Shown here: one piece after another, positions 53,280-62,962 of the stretch | Numbering within the stretch: position 1 is the first letter of the stretch | Layout: each line of letters begins with the position of its first letter | Source of the DNA: Flavobacteriales bacterium | Lineage (GTDB): Bacteria; Bacteroidota; Bacteroidia; Flavobacteriales_F; PHOS-HE28 | NCBI GenBank assembly: GCA_016704485.1 | Contig: JADJAA010000001.1 | Span: forward strand, 558,001 to 622,000 | Reading direction: 5' to 3' | DNA: 64,000 bases | Notes under the pieces: generated by a model | The model's input: only the letters and a program-made list of their open reading frames with translations | The model's database searches: none | Told to the model about the DNA's origin: nothing | Position numbers and translations under genes: made by a program

Positions 53280-53578
53280 ATATGAGAAAGTTGGCAGATA
53301 GCAGGGAGCAGTGAGCAGTGCGCAGTTCGCAGTGCGCAGTTCCAGCGGTTTTCGTTTGCTAGGCGTTTGGCCTTGGGCGTTGAAGAAGACTCAAGTTACA
53401 AGACCCAAGGGTTAAGTTTTCAAGACAGCCGGCAGTGATAGAGCCTATGAAACATTCACCTTTCACATTTGCTTTAATTCACGAGTCACAGGGATAGCTG
53501 GAGCATAGGTGAAAGGTGATCACGTGATCGGATAGTTGATCAGCTTTGGTCGTTGCAGGCCACTCTGCTTAAGCGCAT
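53280..53578. repeat. gene-free gap with short tandem and palindromic repeats
   Basis: Between 53300 and 53342 the strand repeats a GCAGT(G/T)(C/A)GCAGTTC-like unit four times (AGCAGTGAGCAGTGCGCAG, then TTCGCAGTGCGCAGTTC). At 53457-53466 and 53509-53518 is a 10-bp inverted repeat (CACCTTTCAC/GTGAAAGGTG), followed by the palindrome GATCACGTGATC at 53518-53529. No coding frame is supported. Confidence 0.6.
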
Positions 53579-54538
53579 TCACAAACCGAATAGATCGGCG
53601 ATCACACACGTGCTATGGAAGTCAAGATCAACTGAACGTTTTCCCGTAATTCCGCCTTGGCAAGGACCTTCACCCGCATCGATCACGATCGCGTGTCCCA
53701 CTCCGTCGAAGACAAAACTCGTTACAACTGCTCGTCCAGCATCGTCGTTGTATTTCAATTGCGATATGCCCAAGTGGCCGTCCATTTCGACCTCGATCCG
53801 ATCGGCTTCTGCATCCAACCCATTCAGGCCTACCCATTGATCGATCAACTCCAATGAAGCGCGTTGATCTACGACCTTGTCGTTGGTTCCGTGCATCACG
53901 ATCAATCGTGGCCAAGGGCCGATCGCGTCCGGATATACCTCGGAAATAATTGCGCGCCATTCCTGCGGTGTTCGGTCCGGTGGGTCGCCTAGTGATCGCG
54001 CCGCGGTGAGCAAACCCACATCACCCAAGAATGGACCACCGGCAATTGTTGCACCCGCTCGGAACGTTGCCGGATGCCCGACCATTGCATTCACAGCCAT
54101 TGCAGCTCCTGCAGAAACACCGTAGATGAACACACGCCCCGTGTCGATCGGCCACGTTTGCTTGGCATGTTCCATCATGCTCATGATCGATGCCAATTCG
54201 CCTTGCTCACCTACGGCATCTTTGGCACGGAACCAATCAAAGCATTGCATCATATTATTCGAACCGCGCTGTTCCGGGCATACCAGTATGAATTCCCGCA
54301 GGTCCGCGAGCTTGTCCCAACCGGTCATTTCCAAAAGTTCCTCGGCGTTCTGTGTACAACCATGCAAAGCCACGACCATCGGCAAACGCTTTACGTCCGA
54401 CCCCACATTCTCAGGTAGATGAACGATCATCCGAAGGTTTCCGGGATCAGGACCAAATTCCTTGACCTCGAATGTTTCTTGCCCGAACAAGTAACTCATC
54501 CGGAGCAGCATACTACATAGCAGGAAGAGCTTACCCAT
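53579..54538 (-). CDS. PHB depolymerase-type alpha/beta-hydrolase esterase
   Basis: 319 residues from ATG 54538 (MGKLFLLCSML); the frame runs to 54592. Signal peptide of about 18 residues, so exported. RLPMVVALHGCTQNAEELL (oxyanion region), VCPEQRGSNNMMQCFDWF, FIYGVSAGAAMAVNAMV (GxSxG nucleophile), MHGTNDKVVDQ (Asp) and GVGHAI (His) give the triad. Similar to poly(3-hydroxybutyrate) depolymerase or feruloyl-esterase-like lipid esterases of the LpqC group. Its start lies 54 bp into the next gene's 3' side, so the two are closely packed. Confidence 0.88.
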   Translation of the reverse strand: MGKLFLLCSMLLRMSYLFGQETFEVKEFGPDPGNLRMIVHLPENVGSDVKRLPMVVALHGCTQNAEELLEMTGWDKLADLREFILVCPEQRGSNNMMQCFDWFRAKDAVGEQGELASIMSMMEHAKQTWPIDTGRVFIYGVSAGAAMAVNAMVGHPATFRAGATIAGGPFLGDVGLLTAARSLGDPPDRTPQEWRAIISEVYPDAIGPWPRLIVMHGTNDKVVDQRASLELIDQWVGLNGLDAEADRIEVEMDGHLGISQLKYNDDAGRAVVTSFVFDGVGHAIVIDAGEGPCQGGITGKRSVDLDFHSTCVIADLFGL

Positions 54539-54588
54539 GGAAGCGCTGCAACGTATCACACTGCTCAAGCTCCGTTGTTCAGCTCGCA

Positions 54589-55611
54589 TCACTTTTCTTC
54601 TTCGAAATAGATCTTGTAGAATTTCCGACCGCTTTCATCGGTGCCACGCTCGATCTTGTTCCGATCTCCATGGATGTAGATGTGAAAGTTCTTATCCAAT
54701 TTCAACACGCTCTTGAAGATGCGCGCTTGCTTTTTTACGGCTTGCGCTGAGATCTCGAATCGCGGATCCATTTCCAGATCGTGCGTTTGCTTGAACTCAT
54801 CCCCGAACCGTTTGAATGATTCGATGACCTTCGGCTCTTGGAATACCGTTTGCTCGAACACTTCTTGATCGTACTCCGTATTGCTCTTGAAATAATTCAC
54901 CGAACGGTTCAACAGATCGATCTGATCCGCCTTGGCGATCTCATAGTTCTGCGGCAATTGGTCCGTGATGAAACTCTTCGTGAGTTCCAACATATTGCTG
55001 GTGCTGTTCACATTGTCCTTCTTGGCCTTCAAACCAATGAAATCATTCTGCCAATAGGTTGTGTGGTCGTTGTCATCGAGCACGAACAGCGTTGGCGCCT
55101 CTTCAGTGAACACCACTAAACAGGCTTTGTTCGGTTTGGCGCTACCTAAGCCTTTGCGCAGATCCAGCTCGATCGACTTGCCTCGGACCTTCGTCTCCAT
55201 GAATACCTCTTTGCTGTCGTACTTGTAGATCCCAATGGCTTGGTAATGCCTTAGGCCAAGTTCAACATCGCTGAATCGTGCAATGAACAGATCTCCCGAC
55301 TTTATGTTGTGGTGCTGACTGCTATCGATCAAGTGCTTTGCAATGTCCCGTGACCGTTCCACGAACTCACCTTCTTCTTGGATCGACCTGCACAACCGAT
55401 GTAGCACGTTGTATTCCAACCCAACAGCATGCGTGAATTCCGAAGTGTGTATCGCCGTTGCGAATGGTTTCAAGAACAGTTTGCGCAGGAATTCCTGATC
55501 CTCCTCCCGCATCATTTCCTCATCCTGTTCCGCCAACACGCTCCCTTCTACTGTCGCCCCAACGCGATGTAGAATGAATGAACCTACACTCGCCTCTTTT
55601 CCAATGATCAT
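54589..55611 (-). CDS. nucleoid-associated protein (NdpA/YejK family)
   Basis: 340 residues. N-terminal ASVGSFILHRVGATVEGSVL and EEDQEFLRKLFLKPFATAIH, a middle segment GDLFIARFSDVELGLRHYQA, and FKQTHDLEMDPRFEISAQ agree with the 37-kDa nucleoid-associated family, which binds DNA. Stands upstream of the esterase gene by a 4-bp overlap of the longer frame, with a divergent FG-GAP lipoprotein gene on the other side. Confidence 0.85.
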   Translation of the reverse strand: MIIGKEASVGSFILHRVGATVEGSVLAEQDEEMMREEDQEFLRKLFLKPFATAIHTSEFTHAVGLEYNVLHRLCRSIQEEGEFVERSRDIAKHLIDSSQHHNIKSGDLFIARFSDVELGLRHYQAIGIYKYDSKEVFMETKVRGKSIELDLRKGLGSAKPNKACLVVFTEEAPTLFVLDDNDHTTYWQNDFIGLKAKKDNVNSTSNMLELTKSFITDQLPQNYEIAKADQIDLLNRSVNYFKSNTEYDQEVFEQTVFQEPKVIESFKRFGDEFKQTHDLEMDPRFEISAQAVKKQARIFKSVLKLDKNFHIYIHGDRNKIERGTDESGRKFYKIYFEEEK

Positions 55612-55753
55612 GTTCTTCTCCTCGATCTACTCGAGGCGGCAAAGAAAGCAGATCGTTCGCGAGTGTCCGAATTCGATCGCTCGTCAATAGCGGTATGAAG
55701 AATAGTGGTATTTTGTGCATGCGTTGGCCTCTTCAATTCCAACGCTATCAACA

Positions 55754-58700
55754 ATGACAAATAACGGTTTGATCAACTACACGTCGCTTTTTTGTGTTGC
55801 ATTGGTCTGGATGTCCTGTGGAACTCCATCAAGTCCTGACCCGATCGAGAACAGTGCGCAAGAGGCTGCAGCGCCATCGCCAATGTTGGTCATCTTGGAC
55901 GCTGAACGTACGGGCATCAATTTTGTGAACCGTGTCATTGAGGACGATAGCGCGAACTACCTCAACTACCGCTACATCTACAATAGTGGCGGTGTTGCCA
56001 CCGGTGATCTTGACAATGACGGACTACCGGAGATCGTATGCGTGAGCAACCGGAACGGCGGTGCGATCTACAAGAACAATGGGGACCTGAAGTTCAGTGA
56101 TGTAACGAAGACCGCGGGATTCAATTTGGTAGGGCTTTGGGCGACCGGTGTGTGCATGATGGATGCGAATGCCGATGGATTGCTGGACATTTACGTCTGC
56201 GGTTCCGGTCCGGGATACTGGCCCGTGAAATACCGGCGCAACCGGTTGTACATCAACAAAGGAGCTCTGAAATTCGTGGACGAAGCCGCGGAGAGAGGTG
56301 TAGCGGATGAAGGGCACCATACCGCAGCCAGTTTCGCCGACCTGGATGGTGATGGTGATCTTGACGTTTTCATTCTCGCACATCGCGTGGACTTCAAGAA
56401 TTTGAACAATGCCATCACCGATCCACGGTTCCTGCCTGTTGCGGACCAATCCGATCGCCTTTACCTGAACGATGGAACCGGACATTTCGCCGAGCATTCC
56501 GCGACCGCTGGAACGGCGAGCCGCAATTGGGGCCTCGGCGTTGCGATCGGTGATATCAACGGCGATGGACGCAACGATATCTACACCAGCTGCGATTACT
56601 ACTCGCCCAACAAATTGATGATCAATAACGGAACACGGGATGGCATACCACGCTTCTCGGATCGTGCATTGGAGTTCCTAAGGCACACCTCATATTTCGC
56701 CATGGGCGTGGATCGAGGGGATCTGAACAACGACGGTGTTGCGGATATGATGGAACTGGACATGGCCATTGGAGACCATAAACTGAGCAAGGAGAATATG
56801 GCCGGCATGAAACCCGATCAATTCCGGAACATGGTGAAGAACGGTATGAACCATCAATACATGGTGAACACGCTACACCTTGGCCTGGGCAATGGCCATT
56901 TTGCAGAGATCGCGCAGGCCGCATGGGTGGACAAGACAGACTGGAGCTGGTGCCCACTCATTGTGGATCTGGACAATGATGGTTGGAAGGACCTTTACGT
57001 TACCAATGGCATTCCGCGCGATATCGGAAATGTTGATTTCAACATCAAGGCGAATGCAATAACGGAAGAAAGTGGCGGACGGCCAAACTTCAAACAGATC
57101 CTTGATCTTGCCCCAAGCCACTACAAAGAGACCAGCGTTTTCCGGAACAAAGGAGACCTCACCTTCGAAAAGGCCATGGACCCGTGGAACTTTCACCACA
57201 GTAATGCCGCGACCGGAGCATCGTATGCGGATCTGGATGGCGATGGCGATCTGGATATTGTTTCTGCCGATGTGAACGACAAATGCAAGGTCATCGAGAA
57301 CCGTGCGCGACAACTTGGAAACGATCACTTCATCCAAATTCTCCTGAAAGGTGAAGACCTGAATCCCAATGCGATCGGAACCACCGTGACCATTAAGAAC
57401 GCGAAGGGTATCCAAACGTTTGAGCTTTGGCTTGGCCGGGGTTATCAGAGCAGTGTGGAACCGATCGTCCATTTTGGTTTGGGCGATGGCTCCGTGGATG
57501 AGCTGATGATCGATTGGTACGATGGAACACGCACGATCATTTCATCCCCAACGGTCGATCAGCGCATGACAGTGGACATGAAGGCGGCTGCTCGTGCGGC
57601 ACGGCCAAAAGAAGATCAGCGATCATTCTATGTGGATCGTTCCTCGAATTTGAGCGGGGTAACTGCTCATAAAGAAAACGCGTTCGATGACTTTCTCAAG
57701 GAACCTTTATTACCCCAACAACAAAGCCAACACGGGCCCGGGGCTGCTGTAGCCGATGTGAATGGCGATGACCTTGATGATATGATCATTACCAGCGAAA
57801 CAGGAAGCGCAACTACGTTGTACCTGCAGAGCGCATCTGGAAAATTCACGAAAGCAGGATCGCAACCGTGGAGCTCTTACAAGAACTCTGAATTCATTGG
57901 CGCACATTTCTTCGATGCGGACGGCGATGGTGATCCGGACATTTACCTAGCTGCCGGGAGTACGGAGTTTCCAAAGGGTGCGAAGGAGTATCGCGACCGG
58001 TTGTTCTTGAACAATGGCAAAGGGAATTTCATCGAAGCACCTAATGCACTTCCGGAAAGCTATAACAGCACCAGTTGCGTGGTCTCCGAGGATCTGGATA
58101 CCGATGGCGATCTGGACCTATTCGTAGGCGGTCGGAATGTGCCCGGTTTTTATCCGTTTTCACCGCAATGCCAGATCCTCCTGAACGAGAATGGCCGATT
58201 CATTGATGCAACTGCGAATTGGTTGCAACAGGGAAACGAACTGGGAATGATCACCGCGGCGCAGTTCGCGGATCTCGATGGCGACAAGAAGAACGAGTTG
58301 ATCGTTGCCGCAGAATGGATGCCCTTGCGCATTCTGAAGAATACTGGCAGCTCGTTTAAAGATGCTACAGCGAACATGATAGACACGACCATGTCCGGCT
58401 GGTGGCAAGGCCTTCGTGTGGAGGACATTGATGGTGATGGTGACCTGGATATACTCGCTGGCAATCTTGGAATGAACAACAAGTTCCACCCATCCCACGA
58501 ACGACCACTGAAGGTCTATTCCGGCGATCTGGATGGAACCGGCACCAACGATATTGTTCTTGCCAAGACGGGAAATAGTGGTGAACTCCCGGTGCGTGGG
58601 CGCGAATGTTCTTCGCAGCAATGCCCGGTGATCCTGCAGAAGTTCCCGAGCTACAAGTCCTTTGCTGAAGCAGATCTGCAGAAGATCTACGGAGCAGATA

Positions 58701-59140
58701 AATTGGCGAACGCACTGCAACTTTCCGTTACGGAATTCAAGAGCATGGTGCTTCTTAACGATGGACAAGGCAAATTCACTGCAACCGCATTACCGAACCA
58801 TGCGCAGCTCTTTCCGATCCGCGACTTTATCCTTCAGGATGTGAATGGCGATGGTAAGAAAGACATCATCTGCGGTGGGAACATGTACGGTGCCGAAGTT
58901 GAGACCGTGCGGTATGATGCCGGTGTGGGACTTCTTCTTTACGGCGACGGCAAAGGTGGATTCAAACCTGCACCTGTTGCTGAAAGCGGGATCTTTTCAC
59001 CTTACGATACACGCCACGTAATGCCCATACGCATCGGAACATCCAAAACACCCGGCATCCTGTTCGTGAATAACAGTGGACCAGCACAGCTTTTCATGCC
59101 TAGCGGAAATGCGATAAGTGGTGTTGCTGCTTTGCGTTGA
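55754..59140 (+). CDS. large FG-GAP/VCBS and ASPIC/UnbV lipoprotein
   Basis: 1128 residues from ATG 55754. The signal peptide ends with lipobox VWMSC, giving an outer-membrane or periplasmic lipid anchor. The first block of FG-GAP repeats (about 40-520; DLDNDGLPEIVCVSNRNGG, DLDGDGDLDVFILAHR, DINGDGRNDIYTSCDYY) is followed by an ASPIC/UnbV-like domain (about 530-625). A second FG-GAP block (about 660-1100; DVNGDDLDDMIITSETGSA, DLDTDGDLDLFVGGR, DIDGDGDLDILAGNLGM) completes the protein. No T9SS domain, unlike the paralogue-like protein at 22476. Function is unknown; such lipoproteins often belong to glycan- or metabolite-uptake loci, but no SusC/D pair is nearby. Confidence 0.92.
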   Translation: MTNNGLINYTSLFCVALVWMSCGTPSSPDPIENSAQEAAAPSPMLVILDAERTGINFVNRVIEDDSANYLNYRYIYNSGGVATGDLDNDGLPEIVCVSNRNGGAIYKNNGDLKFSDVTKTAGFNLVGLWATGVCMMDANADGLLDIYVCGSGPGYWPVKYRRNRLYINKGALKFVDEAAERGVADEGHHTAASFADLDGDGDLDVFILAHRVDFKNLNNAITDPRFLPVADQSDRLYLNDGTGHFAEHSATAGTASRNWGLGVAIGDINGDGRNDIYTSCDYYSPNKLMINNGTRDGIPRFSDRALEFLRHTSYFAMGVDRGDLNNDGVADMMELDMAIGDHKLSKENMAGMKPDQFRNMVKNGMNHQYMVNTLHLGLGNGHFAEIAQAAWVDKTDWSWCPLIVDLDNDGWKDLYVTNGIPRDIGNVDFNIKANAITEESGGRPNFKQILDLAPSHYKETSVFRNKGDLTFEKAMDPWNFHHSNAATGASYADLDGDGDLDIVSADVNDKCKVIENRARQLGNDHFIQILLKGEDLNPNAIGTTVTIKNAKGIQTFELWLGRGYQSSVEPIVHFGLGDGSVDELMIDWYDGTRTIISSPTVDQRMTVDMKAAARAARPKEDQRSFYVDRSSNLSGVTAHKENAFDDFLKEPLLPQQQSQHGPGAAVADVNGDDLDDMIITSETGSATTLYLQSASGKFTKAGSQPWSSYKNSEFIGAHFFDADGDGDPDIYLAAGSTEFPKGAKEYRDRLFLNNGKGNFIEAPNALPESYNSTSCVVSEDLDTDGDLDLFVGGRNVPGFYPFSPQCQILLNENGRFIDATANWLQQGNELGMITAAQFADLDGDKKNELIVAAEWMPLRILKNTGSSFKDATANMIDTTMSGWWQGLRVEDIDGDGDLDILAGNLGMNNKFHPSHERPLKVYSGDLDGTGTNDIVLAKTGNSGELPVRGRECSSQQCPVILQKFPSYKSFAEADLQKIYGADKLANALQLSVTEFKSMVLLNDGQGKFTATALPNHAQLFPIRDFILQDVNGDGKKDIICGGNMYGAEVETVRYDAGVGLLLYGDGKGGFKPAPVAESGIFSPYDTRHVMPIRIGTSKTPGILFVNNSGPAQLFMPSGNAISGVAALR

Positions 59141-59171
59141 TGTTTACCTGAACATCTCCGAATATTCTTCA

Positions 59172-59187
59172 CTCTGCATATATGCAG
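59172..59187. repeat. 16-bp palindrome after the large lipoprotein gene
   Basis: TCTGCATATATGCAGA, perfect dyad, about 35 bp after the stop at 59140. It lacks a T-run, so terminator function is uncertain. The rest of 59141-59379 holds no gene. Confidence 0.45.
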
Positions 59188-59312
59188 AATGCAAAGGTTT
59201 TGAATCACGTACTGTGGTCTGTTGAGGAGTCGTAACGACGCGATCGCAAAGTCTCATACAGCCAACACTACATTGAGAACTGTAAGCGTGAAGTCGTTAT
59301 CCAACATAAAGA

Positions 59313-59337
59313 CCATCCCGAAAGCATTTTGGGATGG
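59313..59337 (-). terminator. terminator of the type B cargo gene
   Basis: Stem CCATCCCGAAA / TTTTGGGATGG (one G-T pair) around GCA. On the minus strand it lies 43 bp after the stop at 59380 and is followed by TCTTTATG. Confidence 0.75.
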
Positions 59338-59379
59338 GCTCTATATGTTCTTTGGTCGGTCCTAAACCGTGCAAGGCCT

Positions 59380-62280
59380 CTACCGCAACAACGTGATCTT
59401 TCCGACCACATCTTTTCGTTCTTGGTAAGGCAAGCGATAACCCACCTTGTACACATAAACGCCATCCGGTGAAACCCTTCCACCGTAGGTTCCGTCCCAA
59501 GTTGCATCAGGGTCTGTGGTCCTGAAGATCACTTCGCCAAAACGATCCACGATGACCATTGAAAAATCCTCCGGGGTACACTCCCCTTTCCAGCTCCATG
59601 CATCGTTCTGCTCATCGTTATTCGGTGAGAATGCCGATGGTATCCATACCGTGCAAGAGTCGGAACAATCTTCTATGAACATGGTTCTTTCCACATCGAC
59701 AACACCACAGCTCAATGTTACTTGCAGGGAGACCAACACTTCACCTGCCCGCGTAAAACGCACACTAGGATCGATCTCCGTGGAGTTATCCGCTGCGCCA
59801 TTAAAATTCCATTGCACCCCGACCACCGCTGAATCGGCTTCAAGAATGAATTTCACCGGATCCTGCATGCACTTCGCATCCTGCACAAAGTCCGCAACGC
59901 AAAGACATTCAATGTTCATCACCGTTGCCTCCGCTACGTCAACACACCCGTTCACATTGGTTGCTGTGAGGATGTATGAACCAGCATCGTGTACCATTGT
60001 CGGATCGGCCAATGGATTGCTATTGAACGTGTAGACAACCGACATTCCTGAAGTTGGGAATACCGTACTGAGATCTACCGTCTGCCATGAGCACAGCGTA
60101 AAGAACTGATCAGCGCCCAGAACAGGAACGTCATTCACGACAAAGTCAACGAATGCAGTATCGCTGCAACCAGCGAGATTGCTTGCCACTAAACGGTAAT
60201 TCCCAGTTGCATTCACTGCAGCAGGGTCGGTAACCGCTGCCCCGCCAAGTGTCCATTGCGTAGTGTGGTTCGCCGTGGAATACAATGCAGTAAGATCGAA
60301 GGTTGAACCGGCGCAGATGGATGCTGTTTGGTCCGCACCAAGAACTGGCGATGCTTCGAACATTAACGTAACAACCGCTGATGCCGTGCAACCAGCAGTG
60401 TTCGTCGCGGATAAGGTATACGTACCTGCGGTAAGAACGGAAGTCGGATCAGCAAGCGCTGAACCTCCTGCGGTCCAAGATGTCGTATTCGAACCAGTGG
60501 CGTAAACCGATGTGAGATCAACAAGAACACCAGCGCATTCGGTCAGCGTTTGGTCAGGCCCAAGCGTAGGGTTGGCCGATACGATCAGATCCACCGTTGC
60601 ATTATCGCTACAACCATTTGCCGCTGTTGCAACAACTGTATAAAGGCCTGTTGCGTCAACCGCTGTTGGATCAGCGACCGGTGCGCCAGAAAGGGTCCAC
60701 GTCGTGGTGAGACCAGCAGTAAGGAACGAGGAAGTAAGATCAACCAGATCACCGGAGCAAGCGGAGGCCGTAGCATCAGGTCCGAGGTCCGGAGGTGCGA
60801 TCGCATTGACCGTAACGAAAGCGGTATCCGCACAGCCAGTGCCGTTGGAAGCGATCAACTCATAGGTGCCCGTAGTACTAACTGCTGAAGCGTTTGCTAC
60901 TGGCACTCCAGCTAACGACCAGGATGAAGTTAAGCCCGTAGTGGAATAGAGTGATGTAAGATCGAGCGTGGCGTTGGTGCACAGATCAACCACTTGGTCC
61001 GCGCCTACGGATGCCAAGGACTGCACCACCAATGTAACTTCCGCAGTGTCAGAGCAGCCTCCAGGCGATGTAGCGATCAAGGTATAAATGCCGTCGAACT
61101 CTGCTACCGTCGGCGTTGTGAGAACATTTCCACCAAAGTACCAATCTGCGGTTGCTCCAGCGGTAGTGTAAAGTGTTGTAAGATCCAAACTGCTGCCCGG
61201 ACAAATGCTGACCGATTGATCCGGACCCAATGCAGGACCAGGATCAACGTTCAAGGTAACCAACGCGGTATCACTACAGGTTCCTGTACCGGCAATGATC
61301 TGATAGGTGCCAGGTTCATTGGCAGTCGATGCAGATGCGCTTGTGATAGACGCTCCGGCGAACGACCAATTGGCCGTAGATCCAGAAAGCACGAACAATG
61401 CATTCAGATCAGCTGTTTCGCTTCCACAGATATCCATGGTCTGATCCGTGCCGAGCGCTGTTGGCGGCGACTCAACTATATCGAACTGAGCGGAATACCA
61501 ACAATTATCCCAAGGATCAGTGGCATCCACTTGAATGGTCTGTGTTCCAGATGCCGCATTAGGATCGAAATTCGGGTCGGACCAATTCCAATAATTAAAG
61601 GAGTAACCCGTATTCAAGCCTTCATAATACGCAACAACATCAACGGTCTCGCCAGCACATACGTAAGCCACATCACTTGGAATGCCTCCCCAACATGGCG
61701 GCGGGCCAGGATCAAAATAGAATGCAAAACCACCGTTTCCTGCACCCCCATCGAACCATCCGGGGGTCCAAATTCCACCAGGTCCAGGACCACTTACACT
61801 GCCGCAAGCTGTATCGATCACGGTAATGGTCCATGTTCCGTCCGCATTCTCATAATCGAAAAGATCAAGTGATCCCCCTTCTGCTGTCCAATCACCAGTA
61901 AAAGGAGCAGTGCCCGTGGTGATGGATGGATATTGAAAATACTGGAACGTGGTATTGGTGTAATTCTGTCCACCCGCGCCATTGAATGCGGACAAGAGTA
62001 ACGTGGTCCCTTCCGGAGAGGTCAACGAGATCTGTAATGTCCAAGGATGCTCACTGGTTATATTGATCGTAAGCATTTGCAGCGAGTAAGTCCATCCGCC
62101 ACCCCATCCTGGAGGGTACAATGTACCAACACCGGACACATTCGCTGTAAAATAACTGGTGTCACATGGAGGTATGGGTCCACTGGTAAATGGCACTGTC
62201 GTTTGCGCGTGGCAAGGAGCAAATAGTCCTATAACTAGCACTACTACTGCAAAAATCCGTATGATCCTTGAACCTCCCAT
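59380..62280 (-). CDS. multi-repeat surface protein with P-domain and gliding-motility/T9SS type B C-terminus
   Basis: 966 residues. Signal peptide 1-25. Residues about 30-165 are a proprotein-convertase P-like jelly roll (ISLTSPEGTTLLLSAFNGAG, FTGDWTAEGG). Residues about 273-791 contain seven ~74-residue Ig/PKD-like repeats, each of the type LGPDQSVSICPGSSLDLT...W.L.G...DP...GTYTL.A.N..GC.DTA.VTL.V. The C-terminal ~85 residues are the gliding-motility-associated (type B) domain: WIPSAFSPNNDEQNDAWSW, VIVDRFGEVIFRT, WDGTYGGRVSPDGVYVYKV. It is predicted to be exported by T9SS and act as a surface adhesin or matrix component. Confidence 0.93.
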   Translation of the reverse strand: MGGSRIIRIFAVVVLVIGLFAPCHAQTTVPFTSGPIPPCDTSYFTANVSGVGTLYPPGWGGGWTYSLQMLTINITSEHPWTLQISLTSPEGTTLLLSAFNGAGGQNYTNTTFQYFQYPSITTGTAPFTGDWTAEGGSLDLFDYENADGTWTITVIDTACGSVSGPGPGGIWTPGWFDGGAGNGGFAFYFDPGPPPCWGGIPSDVAYVCAGETVDVVAYYEGLNTGYSFNYWNWSDPNFDPNAASGTQTIQVDATDPWDNCWYSAQFDIVESPPTALGTDQTMDICGSETADLNALFVLSGSTANWSFAGASITSASASTANEPGTYQIIAGTGTCSDTALVTLNVDPGPALGPDQSVSICPGSSLDLTTLYTTAGATADWYFGGNVLTTPTVAEFDGIYTLIATSPGGCSDTAEVTLVVQSLASVGADQVVDLCTNATLDLTSLYSTTGLTSSWSLAGVPVANASAVSTTGTYELIASNGTGCADTAFVTVNAIAPPDLGPDATASACSGDLVDLTSSFLTAGLTTTWTLSGAPVADPTAVDATGLYTVVATAANGCSDNATVDLIVSANPTLGPDQTLTECAGVLVDLTSVYATGSNTTSWTAGGSALADPTSVLTAGTYTLSATNTAGCTASAVVTLMFEASPVLGADQTASICAGSTFDLTALYSTANHTTQWTLGGAAVTDPAAVNATGNYRLVASNLAGCSDTAFVDFVVNDVPVLGADQFFTLCSWQTVDLSTVFPTSGMSVVYTFNSNPLADPTMVHDAGSYILTATNVNGCVDVAEATVMNIECLCVADFVQDAKCMQDPVKFILEADSAVVGVQWNFNGAADNSTEIDPSVRFTRAGEVLVSLQVTLSCGVVDVERTMFIEDCSDSCTVWIPSAFSPNNDEQNDAWSWKGECTPEDFSMVIVDRFGEVIFRTTDPDATWDGTYGGRVSPDGVYVYKVGYRLPYQERKDVVGKITLLR

Positions 62281-62544
62281 GTTTAGCTACCCTTCTAATG
62301 GCCTGCGAATCTAATCTAACCCGCTGTTCCTATGACGTTTCAATAGCGTTTCGGTTGCCTGCAACAATTGCGTTTGACCAAAGGTCGTAGACTTTGTGTA
62401 TCGGTATCCCGATGGCATTTTGGTCCTGCTCCGTGTAATTCGCCTCGGAAGGCCTTGACCATACTGGTGAAAACGTTAAAGACTGTGTATTAGAACGATC
62501 GCAGTTCGTGGATCAATGACCTTTGAATACCAACACACTGAACC

Positions 62545-62910
62545 ATGCGCCCCGTAAACCTAGTTGCCTTGTTCCTCATGCTTGCATTCTGCTCATGTAC
62601 ATCTGAGCAGGAACCCGGAGTAGCACTCAGTACGTTGGAACAACCAGCACTAAAAGCGTCTTCCGCAGGTTTCAACCCGGACATCCTCAACTTCAATATC
62701 GCCCAGCGGACCTGCGCGCTCTTTGTCGCCGTACGATCGCATGCATGGGCAGGAGAGATCCCGTTCGGCAACGAGATCGATGACTCCAATTTGCACTGGA
62801 ACCTATGCCCAGGCGGCACCATGGTTGCCTGTGTAAAAACGCCGACGGTTGATGGCGACACGGTCATCACCGGTATTCCTTGGCCGTATGCAGAGGGGGC
62901 TCGGCATTGA
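62545..62910 (+). CDS. small putative lipoprotein
   Basis: 121 residues. Signal peptide ends with lipobox FCSC (Cys18). The mature chain has Cys at about 57, 92 and 100 and a motif FVAVRSHAWAGEIPFGNE. No known family. It may be complete, but the frame stops abruptly after a Pro/Gly-rich tail, so a truncated C-terminus is possible. The gap 62281-62544 upstream shows no feature I could support. Confidence 0.6.
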   Translation: MRPVNLVALFLMLAFCSCTSEQEPGVALSTLEQPALKASSAGFNPDILNFNIAQRTCALFVAVRSHAWAGEIPFGNEIDDSNLHWNLCPGGTMVACVKTPTVDGDTVITGIPWPYAEGARH

Positions 62911-62962
62911 GGCCGGCCATACAACTGTCTGTGGTTCTATCTTAGGGTCAAGTAACTGCACC

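Noticed and set aside
53300..53342. CRISPR or VNTR gene region
   Set aside because: A short simple repeat of about 10 bp with four imperfect copies; no spacers and no coding frame.
60994..61872. 292-residue plus-strand frame opposite the type B cargo gene
   Set aside because: Cys/Arg-rich chain without structure, a shadow of the seven Ig-like repeats.
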